DNA from: Synechococcus sp. PCC 7502 | GTDB taxonomy: Bacteria > Cyanobacteriota > Cyanobacteriia > Pseudanabaenales > Pseudanabaenaceae | Reading direction: 5' to 3' | NCBI RefSeq assembly: GCF_000317085.1 | Contig: NC_019702.1 | Location: 62,001-126,000, forward strand | Length of the DNA stretch: 64,000 nt | Shown here: positions 27,423 to 38,471 of the stretch, in pieces | How the letters are laid out: each line of letters opens with the position of its first letter | How positions within the stretch are numbered: position 1 is the stretch's first letter | The notes under the pieces: model-generated | Database searches by the model: none | The model's input: only the letters and a program-made list of their open reading frames with translations | What the model was told of the DNA's origin: nothing | Program-made: the position numbers and the translations under genes

Positions 27423-29210
27423 ATGGTAAAAGACGATCAATCTACTTTCATTAGTCAACGTTATCTCTGGGCAGTAGGACTTGCGGTTGAGGATTTCCCT
27501 CCAAGTTCTATTTTAAGCGATCGCTACCGAGTGGTGGAATCGCAGGTGGTTTCTGATACCCAGATTTTTAAGTTTCCAGATATTCCTGATGAAATTCCCC
27601 CCTATGTATCTGCCTATTTGCGGCTGGCTAAGCTCCCCCTGCATATTCCCCGTCCCTATGGCTTAGTTAAAGTCGGTGAAGATGACAATGCCCAAGAGCT
27701 ATTATTACTAGATCGAGCCCCAATTTCCCCCGAAGGTAAGCTCTATGCCAATCTTAGGGATCGATGGATAGAAGGTTCCGCACTACGACAGATTGATCTA
27801 ATGGGGCAGGTTTTAAGGCTTTGGCAACCATTATTAGATGTGGGGATGGTTAGTACATTGCTTACTCCTGACACTTTGAGAGTATTTGGTCCTTGGGTAC
27901 GCATCCTAGAACTGATTGTGGATGAAGATGAAGTTAAGTTATCTGATTTAGGGAATTTATGGATTGATTGGCTAGAACATGCTAAGCCTGAAATTAGTGA
28001 TGCCCTTGCGGATTTTTGCTTTGGACTCAGTCGGAGTGAATTTAGTCTGGATCAGGCGATCGCAACTTTAGACCAAATTGCCCAAAAACAAGCAGAAACA
28101 TTACCAATTAATATTCGCATTGCCAGTGGTACAGATACGGGACCAAGACGAGATCATAATGAAGATAGCTGTTATCCAACTCCTGAACGCCAAAAGCGAT
28201 CGCAACAACCAAAGGTACTACGGGATCGTCTGGCAATTATCTGTGATGGACTAGGTGGGCATGAAGGTGGGGAAGTTGCTAGTGACATGGCAATTAAGAC
28301 TATCGAAAAGGAACTGGAAGTTGTATTTACACAAATGGATAATAATCCTAATCCCTTTAGTCCCCAAGAGTTTATACAAAAACTTGATCGGGTCGTGCGT
28401 ATTGCCAATGATCAAATCGTTGCCCTTAATGATCGATACCAAAAACAAGCGCAACAACGGATGGGAACAACTTTGGTAATGGCGGTAATTCCCTATCCCC
28501 ACGAAGTTTATGTTGTCAACATCGGCGATAGTCGGCTGTACTGGATTCATAGTGAAAGTAGCGATCAAGTAACCGTTGATGATGATGTGTGCACCCGTGA
28601 TGTGATCTTGGGCTATAGTTTTCCAGCGATCGCTGCCCAAAGAGTGGATGGAGGATCATTAATTCAAGCATTGGGGACCCGTAGCTCGGATGTGTTATAT
28701 CCCCATATCCAAAGATTACCCTTGGATGAAGATTGCTTACTATTACTATGTTCCGACGGTTTAAGTGATTATGATCGGATTGAAGAAATGATGGATGTGC
28801 ATATACGTCCGATCTTGACGAATAACTTACCTCTCCATGAATCTGTAAAAAAACTGATTGATCTGGCAAATGAGCGCAATGGGCATGATAACGTCACTGT
28901 GGCTTTAATGCGATCGCAACTTGCAGAAACCGAAGATATTGAAGAGGAAGACACCTTACCCACAGAAGCAGATCAATTTCATGGATTCTTTGGTGATGAT
29001 TTACCCCTATCAGCCCCAACCAGTTCTAGTGTAGATGAAGAGAACGAATCAGCTACTGAGACTTCTGCTCCTCAAGACTTTAATTTGCGGCTAGTAATTA
29101 CTGGGGTTCTAGTATTGGTACTATTGGTTACTGGAGCGATCGCTATTAGCCAATTTACACCTATTAAAGATTTATTCCAACCATCGGTACCAACTAATGG
29201 TAAACAGTAA
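27423..29210 (+). CDS. PP2C-type serine/threonine phosphatase with membrane anchor
   Basis: Three parts: an N-terminal region of about 220 residues with no catalytic motif that I recognise (possibly a degenerate kinase-like fold); a PP2C/SpoIIE-class phosphatase domain (about 228-510) with all metal-site motifs RRDHNEDSCYP, CDGLGGHEGGEVAS, MGTTLVMA, VNIGDSRLYW, LLCSDGLSDY and NGHDNVTVAL; then an acidic linker and one membrane helix (about 556-578). The domain is therefore cytoplasmic and membrane-tethered. Such phosphatases reverse Hanks-type kinase action in cyanobacteria; no kinase gene is adjacent. Confidence 0.88.
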   Translation: MVKDDQSTFISQRYLWAVGLAVEDFPPSSILSDRYRVVESQVVSDTQIFKFPDIPDEIPPYVSAYLRLAKLPLHIPRPYGLVKVGEDDNAQELLLLDRAPISPEGKLYANLRDRWIEGSALRQIDLMGQVLRLWQPLLDVGMVSTLLTPDTLRVFGPWVRILELIVDEDEVKLSDLGNLWIDWLEHAKPEISDALADFCFGLSRSEFSLDQAIATLDQIAQKQAETLPINIRIASGTDTGPRRDHNEDSCYPTPERQKRSQQPKVLRDRLAIICDGLGGHEGGEVASDMAIKTIEKELEVVFTQMDNNPNPFSPQEFIQKLDRVVRIANDQIVALNDRYQKQAQQRMGTTLVMAVIPYPHEVYVVNIGDSRLYWIHSESSDQVTVDDDVCTRDVILGYSFPAIAAQRVDGGSLIQALGTRSSDVLYPHIQRLPLDEDCLLLLCSDGLSDYDRIEEMMDVHIRPILTNNLPLHESVKKLIDLANERNGHDNVTVALMRSQLAETEDIEEEDTLPTEADQFHGFFGDDLPLSAPTSSSVDEENESATETSAPQDFNLRLVITGVLVLVLLVTGAIAISQFTPIKDLFQPSVPTNGKQ

Positions 29211-29799
29211 ACAAGACGTGTAATAAAACTGCTTTTAACCTTGTTATAGCTTGTAAAGGATACGTTGTGTGGGGACTCTAGGGATGGAGCTATTTAATTA
29301 TTCATCCATCATCACAATTATGATATTCAAGCTAATCTTTTCACCATACCCTCTTGGTCACTAGATTTTTTGCCACTCAGTTAAGCCGTTATCGTGAACC
29401 GATGGGTTAGTTAAAGTTATCCGTTTTTAGCCAAGATTGTGTCACTCAAAATGGTTGGCTTCGGTTTTGAATTCGGAGAAATTATGGGCGATTCCTTTCA
29501 GGATGTGTTCCGCCGCAAAGACAAATAATTGTGAAGAGAGGGGGATAGATATACTGATGAACCACCGTAATAAAAATGGCAATAAAACTTTAGAGTCAAA
29601 GATTTGGGTTCGTGGGAGAATTAACTTAGATAGAGATTTGACTATCGAACTATATAACTCCAACCAATTAATCATATTGTGAGTATATTGTGAGTTCCCT
29701 GAATATTAAAATTAGCCAACCCTAGTCAACTCTGTCTTCAGATATATCATCTTCCGATTTATACCCATTAGGTACGCCCTAGGGAAAGGAGATAGTTTT
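29211..29799. other. 589-bp intergenic stretch before ppsA
   Basis: No convincing gene. A frame beginning TTG 29437, with an internal ATG at 29557, ends at 29682 and would give MNHRNKNGNKTLESKIW and so on (41 residues from the ATG, ending NQLIIL), with a purine-rich GAGGGGGA about 18 bases upstream, too far to be a normal ribosome site. The last 30 bases carry the strong GGGAAAGGAG site of ppsA. The rest is probably promoter sequence. Confidence 0.4.
29784..29789 (+). promoter_or_regulatory. Ribosome-binding site of ppsA
   Basis: AAAGGAG lies about 10 bases ahead of ATG 29800, fixing the start and giving the expected short N-terminal extension before the ATP-binding domain. Confidence 0.5.
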
Positions 29800-32241
29800 A
29801 TGACCTGCACAGATATTTTAGGCAGAAAAGGTGGCACAGACTGCAAAGAAGATGCTTTTGTCCTGTGGTTTGATCAAGTGGGAATTGCCGATATTCCCTT
29901 GGTTGGTGGCAAGAATGCTTCCCTCGGAGAAATGATCCGTGAGCTCAAGGTAAAAGGAGTCTCTGTCCCCAATGGCTTTGCCACTACTGCCCATGCCTAT
30001 CGTTACTTTATTCAAGCGTCAGGTATAGACGATAAGCTCCGCCAGTTATTTGCCATGTTGGATGTGGAAAATATTAATAGTTTGCGGTGTGTTGGTAAAC
30101 AGGCAAGATCACTGATTCTGAATACGCCGATGCCCATAGTGATCCAAGAAGCGATCGGGCGCGCCTATGCCCAGTTATGTGGTGAATATGGGGTAGAAAC
30201 TGATGTGGCAGTACGTTCTAGTGCTACCGCCGAAGACCTCCCCGATGCTAGCTTTGCGGGACAACAGGAAACCTATCTCAATGTGCATGGACTAAGTACG
30301 GTGTTGATGGCTTGCCAGAAATGCTTTGCTTCAATTTTTACGGATCGGGCGATTTCTTACCGCACAATTAAGGGCTTTGACCATTTCAGTATTGCCCTGT
30401 CTGTGGGGGTACAAAAGATGGTGCGTTCCGATCTTGCCACCTCTGGAGTGATGTTTTCCATTGATACCGAAACTGGATTTAGGAATGCTGCTTTAGTTAC
30501 TGCAGCCTACGGTTTAGGGGAAAATGTGGTACAGGGAGCAGTTAATCCCGATGAATATTTAGTATTTAAGCCCACCCTCAAGCAAGGATTTCGACCCATT
30601 ATCAGCAAGCGCATGGGCAGCAAAGAAATCAAGATGATCTATGACCTTGGTGGTAGTAAATTAACTAAAAATGTCTCAGTACCGACCTCGGAACAAAATT
30701 GCTTTGCTCTGAGTGATGATGAGATTTTACAACTGGCAAAATGGGCTGTGATCATTGAAGATCACTACTCACTGGTACGGGGTCAAGACTCTCCCATGGA
30801 TATTGAATGGGCAAAGGATGGAGAGACTGGCAAGTTATTTATTGTGCAGGCTCGCCCCGAAACCGTAGAATCTCAGAAATCTCAAAGTGTGTTGCGTAAC
30901 TACCATCTCCAAGAGCAATCCAAGGTGCTAACTACAGGTCGAGCCGTAGGTGCCATGATTGGTCAGGGTAAAGCCCGAATTATCCTTGATGCCCCTAATC
31001 TTGATCAATTTCAAGCAGGTGAAGTTTTGGTTACGAATAAAACCGACCCTGACTGGGAACCAATTATGAAAAAAGCCAGTGCGATCGTCACAAATCAAGG
31101 TGGTCGTACCTGCCATGCTGCGATTATTGCCCGTGAACTGGGGATTCCTGCGATTGTGGGTTGTGGTGATGCTAGTAGTGCGATCGCTAACGGTCAAGCA
31201 ATTACGGTTTCCTGTGCTGAAGGTGAAGAAGGTCGAGTTTATACTGGACTCCTACCCTTTGAAATTGAAGAAACAAACTTGGATCATCTCCCCCGCACTC
31301 GCACTAAAATTCTGATGAATGTGGGTAATCCTGAAGTCGCCTTTGGGTTATCGGCAATTCCTTGTGATGGCGTGGGTCTAGCAAGATTTGAATTTATTAT
31401 TGCTAATCACATCAAGGCACATCCACTGGCACTGATTCACTTTGATCAATTAAAGGATTTTTTTGAGAAACAACAGATTGCTAGGTTAACAGTGGGCTAT
31501 CCCCACAAGCCCGACTTCTTTGTGGATAAACTTACCTCTGGGGTGGCGATGATTGCTGCAGCTTTTTATCCTAAACCTGTGGTAGTGAGAATGTCTGACT
31601 TTAAGAGTAATGAATACGCTAACCTTTTGGGTGGTAAGCAATTTGAACCATCGGAAGAAAATCCTATGATTGGCTGGCGGGGTGCTTCACGTTATTATGA
31701 TCCTAAATATAGCGAGGCGTATGGTCTTGAGTGTCAGGCAATCAAACGAGTGCGAGATCAGATGGGCTTAACCAATGTGATCCCGATGATTCCTTTCTGT
31801 CGTACCCCTGATGAAGGTCGTAAAGTCCTAGCCGAAATGGAAAAGCATGGATTAAAACGGGGTGAGAATGGATTGCAAGTTTATGTGATGTGTGAAATCC
31901 CCAGTAATGTAATTTTGGCGGAGCAGTTTAGTGAAGTATTTGACGGATTTTCCATCGGTTCCAATGATTTGACCCAGCTTACTTTAGGGCTTGATCGTGA
32001 TTCGGCATTAATTGCCCATATTTTTGATGAACGCAATGAAGCTGTTAAACAAATGATCAGTATGGTAATTGCTAAGGTAAAAGAATGCGATCGCAAAATT
32101 GGTATTTGTGGACAAGCTCCCAGTGATTACCCCGAATTTGCCCGATTTTTAGTTAAAGAAGGTATTGATTCAATTAGTCTTAATCCAGACTCGCTCTTAA
32201 AAACTATGCTAGCTATCGCTGCGGCGGAGAGTGGACAATAG
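29800..32241 (+). CDS. ppsA: Phosphoenolpyruvate synthase
   Basis: Converts pyruvate and ATP to phosphoenolpyruvate, AMP and phosphate. The N-terminal ATP-grasp domain has VGGKNASLGEMI, VAVRSSATAEDLPDASFAGQ and MDIEWAKDG; the central swivelling domain has the phospho-carrier His439 in GGRTCHAAIIARELG; the C-terminal TIM barrel has EIPSNVILAEQF, FSIGSNDLTQLTLGLDRDS and the acid/base Cys in GICGQAPSDYPEF. At 813 residues it is full length. It converges on narB with a 24-base gap. Confidence 0.95.
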   Translation: MTCTDILGRKGGTDCKEDAFVLWFDQVGIADIPLVGGKNASLGEMIRELKVKGVSVPNGFATTAHAYRYFIQASGIDDKLRQLFAMLDVENINSLRCVGKQARSLILNTPMPIVIQEAIGRAYAQLCGEYGVETDVAVRSSATAEDLPDASFAGQQETYLNVHGLSTVLMACQKCFASIFTDRAISYRTIKGFDHFSIALSVGVQKMVRSDLATSGVMFSIDTETGFRNAALVTAAYGLGENVVQGAVNPDEYLVFKPTLKQGFRPIISKRMGSKEIKMIYDLGGSKLTKNVSVPTSEQNCFALSDDEILQLAKWAVIIEDHYSLVRGQDSPMDIEWAKDGETGKLFIVQARPETVESQKSQSVLRNYHLQEQSKVLTTGRAVGAMIGQGKARIILDAPNLDQFQAGEVLVTNKTDPDWEPIMKKASAIVTNQGGRTCHAAIIARELGIPAIVGCGDASSAIANGQAITVSCAEGEEGRVYTGLLPFEIEETNLDHLPRTRTKILMNVGNPEVAFGLSAIPCDGVGLARFEFIIANHIKAHPLALIHFDQLKDFFEKQQIARLTVGYPHKPDFFVDKLTSGVAMIAAAFYPKPVVVRMSDFKSNEYANLLGGKQFEPSEENPMIGWRGASRYYDPKYSEAYGLECQAIKRVRDQMGLTNVIPMIPFCRTPDEGRKVLAEMEKHGLKRGENGLQVYVMCEIPSNVILAEQFSEVFDGFSIGSNDLTQLTLGLDRDSALIAHIFDERNEAVKQMISMVIAKVKECDRKIGICGQAPSDYPEFARFLVKEGIDSISLNPDSLLKTMLAIAAAESGQ

Positions 32242-32265
32242 ATTAAAACCCCAATAATTTGCTAA

Positions 32266-34479
32266 TCATAACTTAATAATCTGGACAGCACAGGCTTTAA
32301 GTTCGGGTTGGAAGGAATAGGGATCGGCTTCGGGATGACTGAGATTATTAGCTTCAGCATTGTCTGCCCACAGAGAACCCCAGTGCATTGGCGCAAATAG
32401 AACTCCGGGAGCGATCGCCTCGGTAATTAAAGCAGGAAATTTGGCAATACCACGGCGCGACTTTACCTCGACTAAATCACCTTGACTAAGATTATATTTT
32501 TTTGCATCCTTAGGATAGATTTCCAGAAAAGGATGGGGGTGCATTTGATTAATTTTTTTGATTCTGCCTGTGCGGGTCATCGTATGCCAATGCCCATAGA
32601 CTCTACCAATGGTAAGGACAAAAGGATAGTTCTGATCGGGTGGTTCTGCTAACCCTTTGGAATGATAGGGGGCAAAATTAGCTTTCCCATTGGCGGTATG
32701 AAATTTTAGGTCGGTATATAGCCTTAATCCTCCCCACTGTACAGCCCCAGTTTTGAGCAGATCGTGGTTGATTTTAGTAAGATCACAGGGGCGATCGCTA
32801 GTAATGGCAGCAAATTCTGCATAGACTTCCGATGAATCTTTAAAGTTGAAATGCTTTGTAAATCCCAATCTGCGTCCCACTTCTGCAAAAATCTGCCAAT
32901 CATCCCTTGCCTCACCTAGGGGTTCATGGAATGCTTCACACAGGGTAATTCTCCGTTCAGAATTTGTCATCGTCCCCGTTTTTTCACTCCATTGGGTCGC
33001 AGGTAAAAGTAAATGGGCAAAGGCAGAGGTTTCCGTGGGATAGTAGGCATCTTGATAGACCGTAAACGGCGATCGATTTAAAGCCTGTTTTGTTCGTTCT
33101 AAGTCAGGAAAACTTACGGCTGGATTAGTCGCAGCAATCCATAGAAACCCTACTTCCTCTGATTCTAAGCCTCGAATCATATCCCATGCGGTTCTGCCAG
33201 TGCGGTCAGAGATCTGTCCCGTCGGCAACTGCCAATGTTGTTCTAATTCAGCCCGATGTTGAGGATTTGCCACAAAGCGATAACCGGGAAGAAGATGACT
33301 TAATCCCCCTGCTTCTCTGCCACCCATAGCGTTGGGCTGTCCAGTGAGGGAAAATGCCCCAGCCCCGGGCTTACCTATTTGCCCTGTGAGTAAATGCAGA
33401 TTAATAATAGATTGAACTTTAGCTGTTCCTTCCGTGGATTGATTTACGCCCATTGACCACAGAGATAAAACTCGTTGCGATTCTGCCCAAAATCTTGCTG
33501 CTGTTTCTAAATCTGCGATCGAGATGCCGCAACGATCCGCCACTATATCAGGAGGATAATGGGAGATTAAAGCAATAAATTCACCATAGTGATTAGTATG
33601 ATTTTGGATAAATTCATGATCCACGGCATGGTAGTTTTCTTTTTGATTCAGAATTAAATAGGCAATACCATTCAGTAAATCTATATCTGTACCGGGGCGA
33701 ATGGCTAAATGTAAATCAGCGACTTCGGCGGTTTGGGTACGACGGGGATCAACTACGATTAATTTTACATCGGGATTCTGTTTATGATGTTTGCGTAGGC
33801 GATTAAAAATAATGGGATGACATTCTGCGGTATTGCTACCAATTATAAATGCACAGTCGGTAAGGTCTAAATCCTCATAGCAGCAGGGCGGACCATCAGC
33901 CCCAAAGCTTTTCACGTAGCCTGAAACGGCAGAAGACATACATAGTCGGGAATTGGCATCAAAGTTATTCGTTCCTAAGCAGCCTTTAAATAATTTTTGG
34001 GCGATATAGTAATCTTCCGTTTGGAACTGCCCCGAACCATACATACATAGACCATCTGCACCTTGGGTATTCAGAACAGTGGTAATGCGATCGCAAATGG
34101 CAGTTAATACCTCTTCCCAACTAACTCTCTGGAAATCCTGATCTAAAGAACTTCGCATCATCGGATAGGTTAAGCGATCGCGATCTATCGATTCGGCTAT
34201 AGTTGCCCCTTTGACGCAGACCATACCTTGACTGGATGGGTGGGTGCGATCGCCTCGAACTTTAACTAAATCAACTAAAAACCTATTACTTTCTTGGCAT
34301 TTAATTTTGGGCTGATCTAATGAATTAACTTTGGAATTAACTACTGGATTATCTATACCTCGGTGAGCAGAATTTTGCAGTTCTATATCTTTTTCAGTAT
34401 CTTTCTGAGTTAAATGCACAACTTCTAAGCCACAGCCCACGCCGCAGTAGGGACAAAGAGTTTTAGTAATATTGGACAT
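32266..34479 (-). CDS. narB: Ferredoxin-dependent nitrate reductase
   Basis: A cytoplasmic molybdopterin enzyme that reduces nitrate to nitrite with ferredoxin. The N-terminal 4Fe-4S site is CPYCGVGC (residues 9-16) plus GMVCVKGA (about 86-93); Mo-bis-MGD binding motifs follow ([48 protein letters not shown]). At 737 residues it matches cyanobacterial NarB. It is the last gene of the nirA-nrt cluster, 20 bases after nrtC. Confidence 0.95.
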   Translation of the reverse strand: MSNITKTLCPYCGVGCGLEVVHLTQKDTEKDIELQNSAHRGIDNPVVNSKVNSLDQPKIKCQESNRFLVDLVKVRGDRTHPSSQGMVCVKGATIAESIDRDRLTYPMMRSSLDQDFQRVSWEEVLTAICDRITTVLNTQGADGLCMYGSGQFQTEDYYIAQKLFKGCLGTNNFDANSRLCMSSAVSGYVKSFGADGPPCCYEDLDLTDCAFIIGSNTAECHPIIFNRLRKHHKQNPDVKLIVVDPRRTQTAEVADLHLAIRPGTDIDLLNGIAYLILNQKENYHAVDHEFIQNHTNHYGEFIALISHYPPDIVADRCGISIADLETAARFWAESQRVLSLWSMGVNQSTEGTAKVQSIINLHLLTGQIGKPGAGAFSLTGQPNAMGGREAGGLSHLLPGYRFVANPQHRAELEQHWQLPTGQISDRTGRTAWDMIRGLESEEVGFLWIAATNPAVSFPDLERTKQALNRSPFTVYQDAYYPTETSAFAHLLLPATQWSEKTGTMTNSERRITLCEAFHEPLGEARDDWQIFAEVGRRLGFTKHFNFKDSSEVYAEFAAITSDRPCDLTKINHDLLKTGAVQWGGLRLYTDLKFHTANGKANFAPYHSKGLAEPPDQNYPFVLTIGRVYGHWHTMTRTGRIKKINQMHPHPFLEIYPKDAKKYNLSQGDLVEVKSRRGIAKFPALITEAIAPGVLFAPMHWGSLWADNAEANNLSHPEADPYSFQPELKACAVQIIKL

Positions 34480-34499
34480 TTTGATTACATTAAGGGAGC

Positions 34500-36500
34500 C
34501 TATACCAATTGGCGATCGCCCACAAATTCTCTAATTTCAGCCGTATCAGGTAGGGCAGACATCGGTGCAGTCGGGTCAAAAATTTCACCATCTGCCAGCA
34601 CAATCGGAGCCAAAGAAGCAGGAGCAACGGGTAAATCTAATTCCTCTGAAGCTCGGCGATAGATATTGGGAGCAAGCATTTTATCCAAAATCTGATCATA
34701 ATTACTGGGAAAAGGAATCAAATTCCAGCGTGCCATTTGCGCCATCACCCACAGATGCTCAGAGCGATTAGGAGAGTTATCACCAAAGAAAATATTAAAA
34801 TCCTTCAGATATAGATTTTCTCCAGAACCCTTACGATAGGGGCTATTAAAACCACAGCGCACATAAACGGATTCTGCATTGAGATAAGCGGGTTGACAAA
34901 TAATTTCTAGTACCTCTTCTCGATTCTGCTCTGGTTGGCAATAGGCACAGGCTTCCAGTAATGCTTTAGTTAATGCTAAATGGCTATTGGGATATTTCTC
35001 CGCCCAGTCTGCTTTGACTCCCAACACCTTTTCAGGATGACCATTCCAAATATCTAAATCCGTAGCGATAATATATCCCAATTCCTCATGGACAGCACGG
35101 GAGTTCCACGGTTCACCCACAGAGAAGCCAATAATATTACTAGAAATTAGGTTAGATACCATTTGGGCGGGCGGAATTACCACCACATCTACTTGAGTAT
35201 CTGGATTAATCCCCGCATTTGCCAGCCAGTGGCGCAGTAGTAGGTTGTGCATAGAAGCAGAATGAACCATCCCAAATATCGGGCGGTGGGTCTGCGCTTG
35301 GACATATTGTTTTAAGCTAGCTAAATCCCTTACTCCTGCATTCCAAACTGCTTTAGCGATCGTAATTGCATTCCCGTTACGGCTTAAAGTTAATGATGAC
35401 ACTACAGGTACAGGTTCTTTTTTACCCATACCCAGAGTAATTGCTAAGGGCATTCCCGTTACCATTTGGGCTGCATCTAATCTACCTTCTCTAACCCCAT
35501 CGGCGATCGCTCCCCAACTTTTTTCACGGGATAAGGTTACTTCTAAGCCATGTTTGGCAAATAGTCCTTTTTCCTGTGCCATAACCAACGGTGCACAGTC
35601 TGTTAAGGGAATAAAGCCAATGGTTAAGTTCACCTTTTCAATACTGCCACGACTGATCACAGCTTCGACTTGGCGTTTAGCTTTTGCCACCTTATCTTTC
35701 TTCTGGCGGTTCAAAAACTCGACTAATTCTCCCCGCATTCTGTAATAACTAGGATTATTGACAATTTCCATGCGATGCCGTGGACGCGGTAAATCCACTT
35801 CTAAAATCTGTCCAATATGGGCGGAAGGTCCATTAGTTAGCATTACAATGCGATCGCTCAGTAATAAAGCCTCATCCACATCATGGGTAATCATCACCAC
35901 CGAAAGATGATAGTCTTCGCAAATTTTCATTAGCTGCTCTTGTAATCTGCCTCTAGTTAAGGCATCTAAGGCACCAAAGGGTTCATCTAGCAGTAATAGC
36001 TTGGGACGAATGGATAATGCCCTAGCAATTCCAACCCGTTGTTTCATCCCACCCGAAATTTCCTTGGGATACTTATCGGCGGCGGGACGTAAGCTCACTA
36101 GATCAATATGTTCCTCGACAATTTGACTGCGCTCTTTTTTAGATTTCTGCTTAAATACGCGATTAACCGCCAAGGCAATATTTTGTCTAACCGTCAGCCA
36201 CGGTAAAAGCGAGTGATTCTGAAATACCATCATGCGATCGGGACCGGGTTTTCTAACTTCCTTTCCTTCAAGAACAATTCCACCATTAGTTGCCCGATCT
36301 AGTCCAGCGATAATATTCAGTAAAGTTGATTTGCCACAGCCTGAATGTCCGATCAAGGTTACAAATTCACCCTTATTTACTTTTAAGTCCACATTACTAA
36401 TGGCAATATAGTCTCCTTCTTTCGTAGGGAAAATGCGATCGACATGATCGATTTCCAAGAATGGCAAATCTGAAGGTAAAGCACAGCGATCGTAAGTCAT
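34500..36500 (-). CDS. nrtC: Nitrate ABC transporter ATPase fused to a substrate-binding-like domain
   Basis: The N-terminal ABC ATPase (about 10-265) has [24 protein letters not shown] and [14 protein letters not shown]-terminal domain (about 290-666), beginning [28 protein letters not shown], resembles NrtA. This fusion is diagnostic of NrtC, whose C-terminal domain mediates nitrogen-status inhibition of nitrate uptake. It lies after nrtD, reversing the common nrtC-nrtD order, and 20 bases before narB. Confidence 0.95.
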   Translation of the reverse strand: MTYDRCALPSDLPFLEIDHVDRIFPTKEGDYIAISNVDLKVNKGEFVTLIGHSGCGKSTLLNIIAGLDRATNGGIVLEGKEVRKPGPDRMMVFQNHSLLPWLTVRQNIALAVNRVFKQKSKKERSQIVEEHIDLVSLRPAADKYPKEISGGMKQRVGIARALSIRPKLLLLDEPFGALDALTRGRLQEQLMKICEDYHLSVVMITHDVDEALLLSDRIVMLTNGPSAHIGQILEVDLPRPRHRMEIVNNPSYYRMRGELVEFLNRQKKDKVAKAKRQVEAVISRGSIEKVNLTIGFIPLTDCAPLVMAQEKGLFAKHGLEVTLSREKSWGAIADGVREGRLDAAQMVTGMPLAITLGMGKKEPVPVVSSLTLSRNGNAITIAKAVWNAGVRDLASLKQYVQAQTHRPIFGMVHSASMHNLLLRHWLANAGINPDTQVDVVVIPPAQMVSNLISSNIIGFSVGEPWNSRAVHEELGYIIATDLDIWNGHPEKVLGVKADWAEKYPNSHLALTKALLEACAYCQPEQNREEVLEIICQPAYLNAESVYVRCGFNSPYRKGSGENLYLKDFNIFFGDNSPNRSEHLWVMAQMARWNLIPFPSNYDQILDKMLAPNIYRRASEELDLPVAPASLAPIVLADGEIFDPTAPMSALPDTAEIREFVGDRQLV

Positions 36501-36539
36501 GGTTTTAAGCAGGTAAAGTAAGTATTTAGCTAAAGGTGA

Positions 36540-37397
36540 TTAATGGGCATCATCAGTTAGGGCAAAGCGATTAAAGAGGAAGTCTAAAGCTTCATTTCGT
36601 AAGCCGTAATATCTGGGGTCTTCGGCAATTAAAGTGCGATCGCGGGGACGGGGAAAAGGCACTTCTAAGATTTCGCCAATCGTGGCTTTAGGTCCATTGG
36701 TCATCATCACAATGCGATCGCTCAACAACACGGCTTCATCAATATCATGGGTAATCATCAAAACGGTCACCCGATGCTCTTGCCAAATTTTTAAGAGTTC
36801 TTCTTGTAGTTCCTCACGGGTTAGGACATCCAAAGCGCCGAAGGGTTCATCTAAAATTAAAACCTGAGGACGAATAGCTAAGGCTCTGGCAATGGAAACT
36901 CTCTGTCTCATTCCTCCCGATAACTGTCTTGGCTTTTTATTTGCACCCGCAGTTAATCCCACCATTTCCAGATGCTCTTTCACAATTTCCGTATTTTGAG
37001 CTTTAGAGTTTTGGGGATAGACATTCTTTACTGCCAACATCACATTCTCAGAGGCAGTTAACCACGGCAGCAAGGAATAGTTTTGAAATACAACCATGCG
37101 ATCGGGACCTGGTTTAGTAATTAGCTTATTTTGCAGTCGAATCTCCCCAGTCGTGGGCTTATTAAAGCCTGCCACCATATTGAGAAGGGTTGACTTTCCA
37201 CAACCAGAATGTCCAATGACGCAGACAAACTCACCTTCATATACCGTTAAATTGATATTCTCCAAAACCACGAAGTCACCACGGCGGGTAGGATAAACCT
37301 TAGAGACATTTTCAAGTACCAAAAAAGGGTCTTTCTTAGGATTGTTGTGAATGCCTTGCTCAGAGCTATGGGGAGAATTTGAAGTAAGTGTTTGCAT
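36540..37397 (-). CDS. nrtD: Nitrate ABC transporter ATPase
   Basis: A single-domain ABC ATPase of 285 residues with Walker [10 protein letters not shown], signature LSGGMRQRVSIARAL and Walker [13 protein letters not shown]. It is close in sequence to the N-terminal half of NrtC, which follows after 39 bases. NrtC and NrtD form the heterodimeric motor on the cytoplasmic face of NrtB. The assignment as NrtD rests on the lack of the C-terminal binding domain. Confidence 0.92.
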   Translation of the reverse strand: MQTLTSNSPHSSEQGIHNNPKKDPFLVLENVSKVYPTRRGDFVVLENINLTVYEGEFVCVIGHSGCGKSTLLNMVAGFNKPTTGEIRLQNKLITKPGPDRMVVFQNYSLLPWLTASENVMLAVKNVYPQNSKAQNTEIVKEHLEMVGLTAGANKKPRQLSGGMRQRVSIARALAIRPQVLILDEPFGALDVLTREELQEELLKIWQEHRVTVLMITHDIDEAVLLSDRIVMMTNGPKATIGEILEVPFPRPRDRTLIAEDPRYYGLRNEALDFLFNRFALTDDAH

Positions 37398-37457
37398 ATT
37401 ATGCCTTCTGAATTATGTCTGGATAATTTATCTCGATAATATAAATAAAAGGAGGAT

Positions 37458-38339
37458 TTAACTATCTGTCTGTACCGTAAACTTACTGATGTAAAACACC
37501 ACCTTATCTAGTAATAAACCGACAATTCCTACATAGAAAAGTGCCACAATCATTTCACTATACTTACCACTGTTGTAGCTATCCCAGATAAAGAAACCGA
37601 TACCTACCCCACCCTTGAGCATTTCTGCTGCCACGATCGCCAACCACGATAAACCAATGGCAATGCGTAACCCAGTGAAAATATAAGGAGCCGCCGAAGG
37701 AATTAAAATTGTGACAAAGTATTCAGTGCGAGAGAGCCTTAAAACCTTAGCAACATTGCGATAATCCTGCGGTACTTGTTGTACACCCACGGCTGTATTC
37801 ATTAATACGGGCCACACCGAGGTAATAAAAATTACAAAAATGGCGGAAAGCTCAACCGCATCAGTACCTAAGAACTTTAAAACATCACTTCCTTTCATTG
37901 ATTCAAACACAGCCGATGAAATTGGTAGCCATGCCAAGGGGGGAACCGTTCTTAACACTTGAAAAATTGGATCAAATGCTCGATACATAACTACATTAGT
38001 ACCAATTAAAATGCCCAAACTGATTCCAAATACAACCGAAGCACTATAACCAATACCTACCCGTTTTAAGCTTTCAAAAATATGCCGCCCCAACCCCTTA
38101 TCAGTACCGCCATTATCAAAAAATGGATCGGCAATTAAGTTCCAAGCCTCACTGACGACCTTAGTTGGTGGGGGTAAAGGTGGAGCTTCTCCCTCACACA
38201 AAAATTGCCAAATTAAAAGTAATATTCCTAACGCCAGCACGGGTGGCACGACAAATTTAAGCTGCCCCTGCATCCATTCAGTTAAATGACTTAGAGAAGA
38301 TTTTTTGAGTAGGTTATTTGAAGTCATAGATTTAGTCAT
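37458..38339 (-). CDS. nrtB: Nitrate ABC transporter permease
   Basis: A 293-residue permease with about six helices. The loop motif around YFVTILIPSAAPYIFTGLRI contains the EAA-type ABC contact, and the AIGLSWLAIVAAEMLKGGVGIGFFIW part is characteristic of nitrate/taurine/sulfonate permeases; in this operon it is NrtB. It is separated from nrtA by 132 bases containing a hairpin. Confidence 0.93.
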   Translation of the reverse strand: MTKSMTSNNLLKKSSLSHLTEWMQGQLKFVVPPVLALGILLLIWQFLCEGEAPPLPPPTKVVSEAWNLIADPFFDNGGTDKGLGRHIFESLKRVGIGYSASVVFGISLGILIGTNVVMYRAFDPIFQVLRTVPPLAWLPISSAVFESMKGSDVLKFLGTDAVELSAIFVIFITSVWPVLMNTAVGVQQVPQDYRNVAKVLRLSRTEYFVTILIPSAAPYIFTGLRIAIGLSWLAIVAAEMLKGGVGIGFFIWDSYNSGKYSEMIVALFYVGIVGLLLDKVVFYISKFTVQTDS

Positions 38340-38429
38340 CTCCTTATAGGAATAGAAATAAAGTTTAGGGGTTAAATTAGGAGTTAATTTAATGGATGGG
38401 ATAAATCGCCACCCGTTTATAACCTATCT

Positions 38430-38456
38430 CCCTTTATCTGATTTAGAGACAAAGGG
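38430..38456 (-). terminator. Hairpin between nrtA and nrtB (attenuator or mRNA-stabilising)
   Basis: On the transcribed strand CCCTTTGTCT pairs with AGATAAAGGG (one mismatch in ten) around a 7-nt loop, just after the nrtA stop. No T-run follows. Such hairpins behind binding-protein genes often let that gene be made in excess over the permease genes. Confidence 0.5.
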
Positions 38457-38471
38457 ATAAAATGAAAACTC

